A stretch of 64,000 nt of DNA from Oscheius tipulae (lineage: Eukaryota; Nematoda; Chromadorea; Rhabditida; Rhabditidae): NCBI GenBank assembly GCA_037178975.1, contig JASJZH010000004.1, positions 6,262,001 through 6,326,000 on the forward strand, in the 5' to 3' direction. The translations under genes were made by a program, and so were the position numbers. Each line of letters begins with the position of its first letter. Position 1 is the stretch's first letter. Shown one piece after another: positions 35,206-45,725 of the stretch. The notes beneath the pieces are model-generated. The model had not been told where the DNA came from and searched no databases. It worked only from the letters and a program-made list of their open reading frames with translations.

Positions 35206-37547
35206 ATGCGAATCTTGTTTGTGCTCCTCGGCTGTCAAATAGCTACCGTAGTCTCTGAAATTCCTATTTCTACCTCTCCTCGAATTGAACGAAATGGCGA
35301 CTCTCCAGACGAAATTGTCGACATGGCCACTTACGAAGAACTCGAAGACATGTGCAAGATCAGGAGCGAATGGAACATGGCTCGTGAGTTTTGAGTTGTC
35401 GTCCCATAACGTTCATCATTCTTCCAGAACGATGCGTCTATGTGATGGTGAACGACGATGCTTGTGAAGGAGGAGGTTACACCTATTGGACGAGATACAC
35501 CCAATGCACCGACAGTGTTGTTGGCAGAGTAAGATCAAGTATGATGAACTTACAAAATCTTTTCTAGGTATTTGTGTATATTGGAGCTGTAGTCTATATA
35601 GCTGCCCTGTTTCTACATGTCTCAGTGACAGCTGACGACTTCTTTTCACCGAACATTGCCACGATTGTTGCACATTTGAAAATATCTGAAACTATTGCGG
35701 TAGGCTAACACTTTTCCAAAAACAAGTACACGTTTAAGGGGGTTTCATTCCTCGCCCTGGGTAATGGGGCACCGGATATTTTCGGGTAAGAGTTGTTTAT
35801 CTAACCGCACCATACCATACTTTCAGCTCGATTGCTTCTATCCTCTCCTCAAAGAATCCGAAAGCTTCCCTAGCTCTAGGATCATTACTTGGTTCAGTTT
35901 CATACCCTGTTAGTATGACAAGAGAACTTTAGGAGGTGGTCTTTATGTGTCAACAATTGTTCTTGCAACAATCATCTTCAAAGCCCGATCCTTCCGTGTG
36001 AACATAAGCTCTTCCCTCAGAGAATATCTCTTCTACGCGATCGGAGTCGGCTGGATTCTATTTATTTTTCTACGAGGGAATACAGTAGTTCTCTACGAAC
36101 CTTTAGGTGATTCTTAGTTGGAGATTTTAGAATTATAAGTTTTCAGTTGACCTCGGAATCTACTTTCTGTACGTTGCAACAGTTATCGTGCTTCGAATCG
36201 TCATGAGCAAACTGAAACAAAGACGCGTTAGGAAGGCACAACTCAAAGAAGTCACTGAAGGTATGTTAGAAACATAAACAAGAAAATGCCAAAGAAGGTT
36301 CAACGGACACGTTGCCAAAAAACGATGCAAGCACTCTTCAAGTATCGGATAGACCACCGCATGATGTTGAGGAAAATTCGGAGGAATCATCGGAGACGAG
36401 TGAGATTGACCGAGATGATGTCATCGTTCTTCACCATCGAGTCCTTTCTCGCAAAAAGACTTTGGAGGCTAGACGTAAGTTTGCCTACTTCGTGCGTATA
36501 ATGAAGTACATTGAAGGCTCGACAAAGTCTCAAAAAACCAAGCGAAGGTGGTTGTGGAAGGACATTGTGATCGAGCCACTGAAACATATGAATCCATGGC
36601 CGGAGAAGGAAGAATGGGCTGAAGCCAACTGGTTCGAGCGATGCTTCATCATACTGAAAATGCCCTGCCAGTTTATTCTAAAGGCCAGTGTTCCTCGACA
36701 GGAAGACCCGTGGATCAAACCGATGTGCTTCGTCTATATCTTCATTGCTCCTCAACTCATTCTGGGAGCGTTAGGCTGTAAACATTTCTCATTTCAGTTC
36801 GTACCAGATGATTTCAGTTTGGACAACGATTCCATTTGCTGGTTCTCCACCGCTGTTTGTCTATGCCATTGGCCTATCAGTGATTTTCATGACGTTGGTT
36901 CTGATCTTCACTAGCATGGATACACCTCCACGATTCTACCAACAATGCTACTCCTATTTTGGATTTGTCATGTCCATTGCTTGGATATACTTGGCATCGT
37001 CCGAAATTGTCGCTGTTATCACAATGATTGGGGTGGTAACCGGACTCAGTTTCGAATTCCTCGGACTTACAATACTTGCCTGGAGCAATTGCATTGGAGA
37101 CTTTATTTCTGACTTGTCTGTGGTGAAACAAGGCTTCCCTCGAATGGCTTGGGCAGCAGCTACTGGAGGCCCGCTATTCAGTATGTACTCTTGCTGTTCA
37201 CTTACTGACTCTTTGTTTAGATCTCCTCGTCGGATTCGGTATTCCTTTCGTCATTGCGACAGCTAAAGGAAGCACTGTTTCGGTAAGAGAAGACTATCCA
37301 GAGAGATTATTCATTTGTAGATCGAATTCTCGACCCAACTTCGATTCCTGATCATCTTCATCTACATTTCAATTATTGTCTCACTCATAGGTTTGTGAGA
37401 GTAATTTCTACGAGAACTCAACTTTCAGCACTGTTTGTCCAAAAATTCAACGTGACGAGATGGCACTCTCTCGCTCTTGTGATAGTGTATCTAGTCTTCT
37501 TCATCATTGTTATTTTATGCGAGGCCGGAGTAATCACGTGGCAATGA
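35206..37547 (+). CDS. Na+/Ca2+ exchanger of the NCLX (SLC8B1-like) type
   Basis: Cation/calcium antiporter. A signal-like N-terminus MRILFVLLGCQIATVVSEIP is followed by a Cys-containing lumenal stretch. The alpha-1 repeat is ISETIAGVSFLALGNGAPDI, with the FGS.AS continuation, as in NCLX rather than plasma-membrane NCX. A long hydrophilic cytosolic loop rich in Glu and Ser (about 36300-36650) includes VLHHRVLSRKKTLEARR. The alpha-2 repeat is FEFLGLTILAWSNCIGDFIS and then ATGGPLFNLLVGFGIPFV. The last helices are FLIIFIYISIIVSLI and LALVIVYLVFFIIVILCEAG, and it ends VITWQ. The ion-binding acidic residues of both repeats are intact. In C. elegans the related ncx-6 to ncx-10 group includes mitochondrial members; location here is not determined. 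Confidence 0.88.
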
Positions 37548-38545
37548 TCTCCCCAACGAAACCGGTATAATTGCTGTAATACGAAAGGTGTACAAATGAA
37601 TGTTTGGTTGACACAAATTTTGTAAAAACAAAATTTGACGGAAACTACTAAATCGAGTTCAACGATTGAAAAATATGGTGGTGTACACTATTGCGGTCAA
37701 AATGTACGCTTCCTCTGTTATCTAGAAAGATTATCTTGGAAGCTATTGCAAAAACTTAAACTATCGCATTTCCGTGGTAAACAGTAAATAAAGGAAACGA
37801 TTTGTTGTTCAATGACTAGTCATTCTTTCTACGTATTTTGAGTAAATTTCCTTGTTCAAAGCTCAGATTGGTACTGTAATACGGAGGAAAGGAAATAGTG
37901 AGCTCCTTGTGTCGAAATTACTGATCTGTCTCGTTGCTGATGTTTCTGTACATGTATCTGAACTTTCCGATTGAACTATTATAGAGATCAATCCAGTCTC
38001 CTACGTCCTCTGAAAAAAATTGCATTGCGACATCAGACACTGTTGTTTTGAGAAAAAAAGCTCGACATTTGCGTTAAATGACAGTGTTATGGAGATAATC
38101 CGAACCTCTTGTTTTGCGTGCCATTCGTATAAGATACGGGTACATAAGGCATAGAGCGGCATGGGAAAGAGACTCTACCGAGGACCATCAAAGGGTCCTT
38201 TTCTTCTAGATCAGTTACAGCCTGTCTGTCAAATAACTGTTACTTCTAATCACAAGATGCTCCTTGTTAAGTTCTGTTAAAATTACTTTGTCATTCTCAA
38301 ATACAAGCCTTTGCTTCCTGATCCCTCGAGTGAGTCAAAAGCAAAGAATGACCTCCATTCAGTGCCTCTAAAACATCGAGGAAGTTGGGCACGAATCAAG
38401 GTTTTACGTCCATACTTTTTGGCATAAGTCTTTGGCGTTAGGTGACACTTTGAATAAAAAGTTTATTTGCTAGTTAAGCTACGTATGTTTTCTAATGAAT
38501 CAGTTTGGAAGTATAAAAGCAGATAAATGGTCAAATTTCAGAAAT
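37548..38545. promoter_or_regulatory. Intergenic; TATA element of the third Srx gene
   Basis: About 1 kb with no gene. TATAAAAGCAGAT at about 38512-38524 lies about 30 bases before the Srx ATG. The same 13-mer precedes the nuclear-receptor gene at 45.69 kb. Confidence 0.5.
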
Positions 38546-40106
38546 ATGACTTACATTGAAAGTCAGCCGATGGTTGTTCTTTACGAAACCCAAGTAGCGG
38601 CCATAATAATATTTTTGGTAAGCTGATTCTCTGATCACTCTGTCCAAAACCTAGCTCAGCTGAGTTTGTTCGGAGCCTGTGCTAACTTTACGGTAGCATT
38701 CTTCACAAGCAAGTTGCCGACAATGAACAATCCTTTCGGAAAATTGACAGCTTCGCAGTCAGTCGCTGAGACTGTCCTCTGCACCACCTTTACCGTCTAC
38801 TTCGCCCCCATGATGATGTTGTAAGTCCCCAAGATCAAAACCACAAGATGGAAAATTAAGGGACAGTCAGTGGATGATTGCTAATTCGGCCCAGGCTGGA
38901 TTCATTAATCTCATTTGTTATGACATTTGCATTTGGAGCCACCTCTTCATCTCTTTGAACCGACTCGTTGCTATTGTATTCCCCCTTCATTACGAAAAGA
39001 TCTTCAGGTGAGTCATAGCCTATGACTACTGTAGATTACCCGTTACCAGTTACGGATAAAGACATCCCCCTCAGTGCATAGACTATGTTGTTTTCGCAGG
39101 AAATTCAAAATAGAAAGTTATTACTAAAAGATGGTTTTTCTAGGTTTGAGTGCTATTTACGCAAGAGCATGAGTCACTTCCGGTCAGAAATTTAATGCTG
39201 CCATAACTGCAAATAGATTGTTGATGTGTAAGGAGTAACTCGGGATACAGTAATCAGCAGACAAATGCTAATAAAGCCGATTTTAGCAAACGAAACACCC
39301 AGCTCTGCATCGGCTTCTCTTGGACTGTCGCGATCATCACTGCTATCTGTCTCTACAAACTTAGTAAGAACTGATTAGGAACCTATTACTAGCTTTCTTT
39401 AGACATTTGTGACTTCTACTACTCGCATCAGTTCTGGGCCTTCATCTTTACCACTAGTGATGTGGGTTTCCATATTTAACAGTATATTGTTTCATTCAGG
39501 TATGCAGCTTCATCTCCTGGAACATTGACTTCTACAAGGACATTTCGATTGTCCTCGTGATTGGCGTTGTGGATCTCTTTACGATTTACAATGTTCACAG
39601 TACTGCTAAGCAGGTGCCACAGAAATGAGACCAATGAGAAGTTTCTTTATAGATATCAATCAGCTCTCATATGCAACGTCAGCGCCGAAAGAAAGAAGTC
39701 AACTTTTTGAAGCAGGCCTGTCTGCAAGGTGTCGTGTTCGTCGTCGAGCTTCTTACCTACTTCATCTACGCCTGGAAGTTTCAAACCCGCTGGGTTGTCT
39801 TCTCTCTGACTACCTTCGCCTGGATTACTGTACATACTCTCGATGGGTAATCAAAGCTTTTATCTCCCGAATTCATGTAATTCAGAATCATCATCATTTC
39901 CTTCAACCGCGAGTTTCGCAAGCTGGTCACCACTCCCTTCAGGAAACTCTGTAAGTCACCTAAAGTACCGAATAGTCACAGCTTCAGATGTCTCAGGCAA
40001 CAGCACCTCGGACCGACCTAACGATCACGGAATCACCAACGGGGGTACGGGAACTGGAGTTACACCTGTCTCTCACGATGTCACTTCCGGCTATCACCCG
40101 CATTGA
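38546..40106 (+). CDS. Srx-type chemoreceptor, copy 3
   Basis: Third forward-strand Srx paralogue. It starts MTYIESQPMVVLYETQVAAI; TM1 is LSLFGACANFTVAFF. The hallmark PTMNNPFGKLTASQSVAE is followed by DICIWSHLFISLNRLVAI. The third-loop sequence is RRKKEVNFLKQ, and the TM7 end is IIIISFNREFRKLVTTPFR. The tail is Gly/Thr-rich, ending DVTSGYHPH. The intron after the TM3 exon (39008-39286) is enlarged to about 280 nt compared with about 40 nt in copy 1. No stops or frame breaks. More divergent from copies 1 and 2 than they are from each other, judging by TM1-TM4. Confidence 0.86.
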
Positions 40107-40586
40107 AAGAAGTCTGCACTCCTTGATCTTTTTGTGAACAAACTTTCTTGAAATAAACTTTTGCATAAGGAAAGCTCTAGTTTCGAAAGTACCTAAGGGC
40201 CCATGGGCAGCCTACTTGAGTCCAGTCCTACTATCAGCTTGTGAAACTAAACGATGCATTTGTGTATATGGATCTTTGAGCAACTGATTCATTTGACCTC
40301 TTGTGACCATGTTGTTCAGGAACGTCTGGACGTCTTCTTCTCAATTAGATAAATTGGCAGTTTAGACGATCTCGTTCCGCTCAATTCTCTCTAGTTACGT
40401 TTACTGACTTGTTCAAGAATGCCCTGACAAAACAGGCTTTTTCCGGGTTCTATGAACAGAACTAATTCAAAGCTCCTGACGTTCCTGTTCAAAAAAAGTG
40501 AATACGTCTAATTAAAAATAAGTCTTTGCTCAAGGAATCGTCTTTTTTTCGGAAGAGTAGAATCAAACTACCGAGATCTTAATCAC
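40107..40586. other. Intergenic, nothing recognised
   Basis: Spacer between Srx copy 3 and the Srab-like receptor; no coding, repeat or RNA signal. Confidence 0.4.
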
Positions 40587-42130
40587 ATGGTCGTTTTGAA
40601 TCAGACAGCACTCGTGAGATTCATGAACTGCTCTCACGCTTTTTTCTTAGGCTTTATAGATCACCAATTCTTTTATCCCTCTTCTGTTTATTACTTGTCA
40701 GTTAGTTTGTTTCATATGGGCTTCTCCGATCTTGAGTCAGGAAGTTGCGACGACGCTTTGAACTATTATAACTCGTATGCTATTAAGCTGATCGAGTTTG
40801 TGCATATAATAATGTGCGTATCGTCAATAATAGTCTGGTGTTTGTTCTACTACAACTGCAACAAATTCTTCTACTTTCACAAGAATTGTAAAATCCTCAT
40901 GCTCTTCATACTAATGACCAATCTCTTTCATAGCTCATCGTTCGCGATAACTCAGGTGAACCACTACTATCTAAAGTGCGATGGTTTTTGTGGCGGACTA
41001 TGTTTGTTTGTTTGTCCGTGACCCCGAATCAGAAGCGAGAATTTATTGGCATTAGGTAGTGCCAAGAGTTTGCAAGTCAACTTCGGAGTTCGAGATAGAA
41101 GGAGTTGGTTTTGGAAAGAGTTGCACTGTAGAACAAAAGTAGTTGGTTGCGAAGATGCCTTTCAACAAATTGGGTTACTAAAATCGTATTATTTAAGTTT
41201 CAGGGACAACATCTTTTCCGTCTTTTTATTGTCTCTGATCCTTGCGACCTCCTTACTAGTAATCGAATATGTTATATACTGCGTTTTCCCGCTCATCTCA
41301 GCACGATTATGTACGTCGTCGTACAGGCAGCGGTGACTCTGGAAAGATGTATAGCTGTTTTTTGTTCTAGAAGATATGAGCAGATGGGCGCCCATCTCGG
41401 ATGTCTACTCGTACTAGCAGTGGTGAGTCAACAAACCCTATTGCGATCCGAAGAAGATGTTTCAGATAGCCATATCTCTGCCCATTTCAGTTTTTGCCTT
41501 GTCCAGATGGGATCTGTCCGATTCCACTCCCTTCTGCTCTAACGTCAACACTGATACCTACCAAGATATGTACTCTCTTATTTGTTTCTACAATACGGGA
41601 GTTAGTCTCTTCAGTCTGCTCGTTTTCGTCTCCACGAGGTTCTACAACAAACATCAACTTAAAAGGTCAGAGCGTTCTCTTCCATTGGCAGGAAGTGTTT
41701 CAGAAAAGATCTGAGTGTTTCCCACCGTTATCAGCTCCAGGAAAATGAGAATGTGTTCAAAATTCTCTACCCAGAGATCGGGTTCTACTTTATATTTTAC
41801 GTTTTCTACGGCGCCTGTAACGTTATGTCGTACCAGGTCCACGATATCGTAAGCACACGCAACGACTTTAGGATATTCTTGGCTGCCATCAACGTAGGCT
41901 GTTGTTGGCTTGCCACTAATTAGGCAAACATTCAGACCATTCCGTACTATTCTTGTCTGTCACCAGCGATCATGTGGTGGCGCTTGAGACAATCACGGTT
42001 GGAACGGAAAACAGCAGTTGTGGAGATGACAACCACAAAACAGTGCGATGTGATGAAAGCCTACTTCGAGACGCTGGAAGCACAGTGGGGAGCAGACAAG
42101 GGAAGTAAGAGTCTACCTCCAGGCTATTGA
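40587..42130 (+). CDS. Srab/Sra-like chemoreceptor with an array-type C-terminal motif
   Basis: Seven-transmembrane sensory GPCR. The N-terminus is extracellular (FMNCSHAFFLGF); TM1 includes IIMCVSSIIVWCLFYY. The block VSDPCDLLTSNRICYIL and the TM3 ending VTLERCIAVFCSRRYEQ match the Sra/Srab pattern (DPCD, then ER..A....YE). The third loop has YQLQENENVFKILYPE, the counterpart of the LSERYQ..EN signature. TM6 is IGFYFIFYVFYGACNVMS. The tail ends with AYFETLEAQWGADKG, which carries the YF-x2-L-x2-QW motif seen in the Sre array downstream. The intron 40956-41203 is about 250 nt. The start is uncertain between ATGs at 40587 and 40624. Confidence 0.75.
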
Positions 42131-42181
42131 GAATATACATACAAATATACATAATATACATATGTTTTCAATCAAAAAGTA

Positions 42182-42541
42182 TCACATTGGAGTAGCCGTT
42201 GTACCGGCTGTTGTATTCTCGGTAGACATCTGAGGACAATACCACCATGTTGCTGCTCCGCAATAACCGTCAAGTTTCTTGCACTCTTGTTTGCAATCAT
42301 GAGCAGACAAAAATGGCTGAATCAGAATAGGCGAGCCTCCTTTTACCCGAGTGTAGCAGTTGTCCAGTGTTTTCATGTTGCAGTCCGTTGGACAATGAGC
42401 TTCACAAGTTTCCTCGTCTGGATAGAATATGAATATTGGGGTTGGAGCCCGAAATTCCATCGGTGGCGCATCGTCGGTCGCGACTAATGGTGAAAGGGAA
42501 AGAATGAACGATAAAGAGAGCAGAATTGACATTACAAACAT
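42182..42541 (-). CDS. Secreted cysteine-rich protein
   Basis: A single-exon 119-residue protein. MFVMSILLSLSFILSLSPLV is a clear signal peptide, followed by a short acidic/Pro linker. The mature part has eight cysteines in a spacing like CEAHCPTDC, then NCY, then DCKQECKKLDGYC and WWYC, suggesting four disulfides. It ends with a Thr-rich, probably O-glycosylated tail (STENTTAGTTATPM). No known toxin or protease-inhibitor fold is recognised with confidence. It ends 51 bp from the stop of the Srab-like gene on the opposite strand, so the two are convergent. Confidence 0.72.
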   Translation of the reverse strand: MFVMSILLSLSFILSLSPLVATDDAPPMEFRAPTPIFIFYPDEETCEAHCPTDCNMKTLDNCYTRVKGGSPILIQPFLSAHDCKQECKKLDGYCGAATWWYCPQMSTENTTAGTTATPM

Positions 42542-42752
42542 TTTTCGTTAGTTGGTACATTTATAAGACTACGTGACAAAATTGATATGCAAGGCGGCTT
42601 TGCAACACTGATTGTTATGATGATATTTCCCTTGGACAGAGTGATCTTCCCTGCCTTTTGCTTTTTGTTCACAAAACAAAAAGTTGCAGTATCTTTTGAT
42701 TACTGAATGATACCTGAGAAAGATTTATTTGTGATACAAATTGTGGGTAGCT

Positions 42753-43912
42753 TTAATATCCAGGAGCGGTACGAGGAGGAGGGCAGTGGTCGCAAGCGCC
42801 CTTGTCTCCAGCCTGACCGTCATCTCCACGATTTCCGGGCTGTCCAGGAGCGCCAGGCTGGCCGTCGCTTCCAGCATCTCCGGGAGGACCGGGAGGTCCA
42901 GGCTGGGAGCCTTGTCCGGAGGAACCAGGCTGTCCAGGGGGTCCAGGAGGTCCTGAAAGAAGGAGCCTTGCAAACACACAATGCAGATAGTCATACCCTT
43001 TGGTCCAGGAGGTCCAGCGGGTCCGGGAGTTCCCGGAACGTCTTAAAGAAACAGTTAAGATTCTACTGATTACTCCTCACCGATAACCTGTCCAGGAGCG
43101 CCAGACTGACCAGGGGCGCCAGGTTGTCCGTCGTTTCCAGGAGGACCAGCGGGGCCTGGAGGCCCTGCGGGCCCGGGTTGTGCTGACCCGCCGCTCTGTC
43201 CTGGCTGACCAGGGTTTCCATTGGGTCCCTTGGGTCCGGCAGATCCAGCAGGTCCTATATATCATACGCTGTTCATAGCCTAAAGGGCTCACCTGGAGGC
43301 CCAGCAGGGCAATCAAAGCAGAAATCGTTGGCCGAAGGGCGAGCGTCAGGAGCAGCATCGGAGCCGGGCTGCCCATCGTTTCCGGGCTGTCCGTCGTTTC
43401 CGGGAGCTCCGTCCTGTCCAGGGGCTCCAGCTGGACCTGCCGGTCCAGTACCGCAAGAACAACAGCTTCCTCCAGCGGTCTGAGGATGGTTCTCAACAGG
43501 AGCAGTGTAAGCGTTTCCGCCTCCGTAACCATCAGCCTGGCGAACAACGGCCTTTCTGCGGGCAGCAACTCGTCCATGTTGACCTCCAGCAGCACGACGA
43601 CGGACAACAGCCTCACGCTTCAGACGTCCTCCAGCTCCGGCAGCACTCTCGAACTGCAATATAGTTGTAAGTGGTATGAACTGAAAACAGTCTCACCCTC
43701 TTGTACTCATCCCAGAGACCGTCAGTTCTGTGGTGACAGAAATCGACCTCGGTCTGGAGAGAAGACTGAACATGTTGCATATAATTGTAAAGCATGGGGA
43801 CAGCGACAATGGCAGTCAGGGTGGCAACAGTGGAGATGGCAATTCCGAAGAATGCCAACTTTCTCAGACTCTCAGTCTCCGCTGCGATGGTCTTGGGGTC
43901 TTCGGACGACAT
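42753..43912 (-). CDS. Nematode cuticle collagen
   Basis: Structural cuticle collagen secreted by the hypodermis. It starts [19 protein letters not shown], with a single N-terminal hydrophobic helix [19 protein letters not shown] in non-triple-helical domain I. A basic furin-like processing site ([15 protein letters not shown]) follows, then the CCSCGTG cysteine knot. Interrupted Gly-X-Y tracts come next ([19 protein letters not shown] and later [15 protein letters not shown]), separated by the cysteine pair [11 protein letters not shown]. It ends [17 protein letters not shown]. Three introns split the helix region. A TATAAAAGG box lies about 95 bp upstream (minus strand, 44005-44013). Which collagen subgroup cannot be fixed by eye. 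Confidence 0.93.
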
Positions 43913-45725
43913 CTGAACTCGGAGGGTAAGTAAGATTTAAAAAGGGAGTGGTTACCTTGTTCCCCTGAGAGAGCCAGAGCGATGCTGCCCTTTCACCTTG
44001 GTTTCCTTTTATACCAGTCGACGGAAACGACTGTTAGCAGAACCCGCGTTCGGAAAAAGGAGTTTCACTCTGTACGCGCTTGGCAGCCAAAACGCGAGTT
44101 ACACCTTAGTATCAAAAACAGCACTCGTTGCGCTTCATCAGCTACATGGCAATTGTTTTCGAGAAGAAAATGTGTCGAGTGTCAAACGAGGGAGAGGGTG
44201 TGATGGTCAGTTTAGATGGTATCGCAGCTTCGAGTCTTTTTCTTAACATTGCGTCTGAAACTTTTTCTTTCTTGGCGGAAGGAAAAAACAGCTGTTCGAA
44301 GTTCTCTTCGAAATTTATGGCTATCAATTTTGCCAAAACTGGAAGTAGTACCGATTGAGTACGGAAAATGATCAGGAGCGCCCTTCCGAAACGGGCAATA
44401 AGTTACTCTAAAACGTTTCCTGCGGTCTCGATCAGGCATTGGACGGATATCTGCAAATTTTCGCGAATACTGGCACAGGATAGATTTTTTTTCTTTCAAA
44501 AATGGCTTGCATTATCCGCATTCGCGGATATCCGTCCTTGCTTTTTTTTGCGGATAGTAATGCATCCGCATCCGTATCGTGTTTTGCTATCCGCCTATCC
44601 CTGTTACAGAAAAGGAAACACGTCAGAGCATAATGGCGCACAATTCTTCCTGCGTTTGTTGGAAACTTGACAAAGTTAGCACTAACTTCAAGCTTGATGT
44701 TGCAAGAGTTTTCCATAAACAGAAAACAAACCATCAGAGAAAAACCTACTGCACCCGACCTGCACTTGCCAAACACTGTGTCTGTCTCCTACTGGCCGCC
44801 ACAGAACCTCTTCCCTTACATTTCCGTTTTGATAAACTTTACTGATAGTGGTCACCAGTATGGCTTCACTTTTTCCACTGCAACAATCATCGCAATTAGA
44901 AAAATAATAACATATCTCGAGAAACTTTCCTTTTTGACGCATAAAAAATGTGAATTCTTTTCGGACTTTCTGATCTTGTACTCAGCCTGAAGAAGTTTAT
45001 CCCACTATTATCCGATTAAGGGCGAGATCACCGACTGAAAAGTGATAAGTGGTTCGTTCTTTGGAAACTTCCAAAAGAGTCTTTTATCTCTTTGCATAGC
45101 CCCCTTTTTTAATGCAAATCACAGTTGATTGTTTGTTGTTATAATAAATTTCCCTCAGCGCATCAAAAATTAGCTTATCTGTACGTCGTAGATTCTGTCG
45201 CCCACGAAAACACCAACATTCGGTCTACAAATAATGGATGGGAACAACCAATCATCCATCGCACTTGTACTCTCTTCTTATTTCACACGTTTATCAGAAG
45301 AACAAAGTTCGTCGACTGTTTCGAAGCTGGCGACAGCTGCTTCATTATGTTCACAGCGTACGTAATAGTTTCCGAGCCGTTCCATATTTAAACGGCTATG
45401 ATTTGAGCACAGGACTAACCAATTGAGTTTGCAAAATTATCTGTTCAAATAATTTGTTCTCCTCGTTTCACCACGTCTTCTTGCCCTCTGATGTCTGGTG
45501 TAAGTCTGCCTCCTAGAACAGATTTTGCAAAACGTAAAACGCCAAATCCGTCTCCTTTGTGATTATTTATAGGGTAAAATGATCGGCGCGCCTAATTAGG
45601 TACGGCTTGTATATTCCGCTCGCACCTTCCCATGGGAACTCTATTTTTCATTATCAATTCTTGACGAAAGCAATGTACTTCGTCTAATATAAAAGCAGAT
45701 TTATAGCCGTCGGTCGGTAAATTCT
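43913..45725. promoter_or_regulatory. Intergenic 1.8 kb with collagen TATA, an inverted repeat and NHR TATA
   Basis: Contains the collagen TATA box (44005-44013). It also has a GGACGGATAT/ATATCCGTCC inverted-repeat block at 44441-44605 that may be a decayed DNA transposon end, and TATAAAAGCAGAT at about 45688-45700 before the nuclear receptor. No gene accepted. Confidence 0.45.

Noticed and set aside
42182-42541. Secreted Cys-rich protein as a toxin or protease inhibitor
   Set aside because: Cysteine spacing does not clearly match a known toxin or inhibitor fold; left as unassigned.
43077-43616. 179-codon alternative frame in the collagen
   Set aside because: Out-of-frame reading of Gly-X-Y codons; the collagen frame explains the region.
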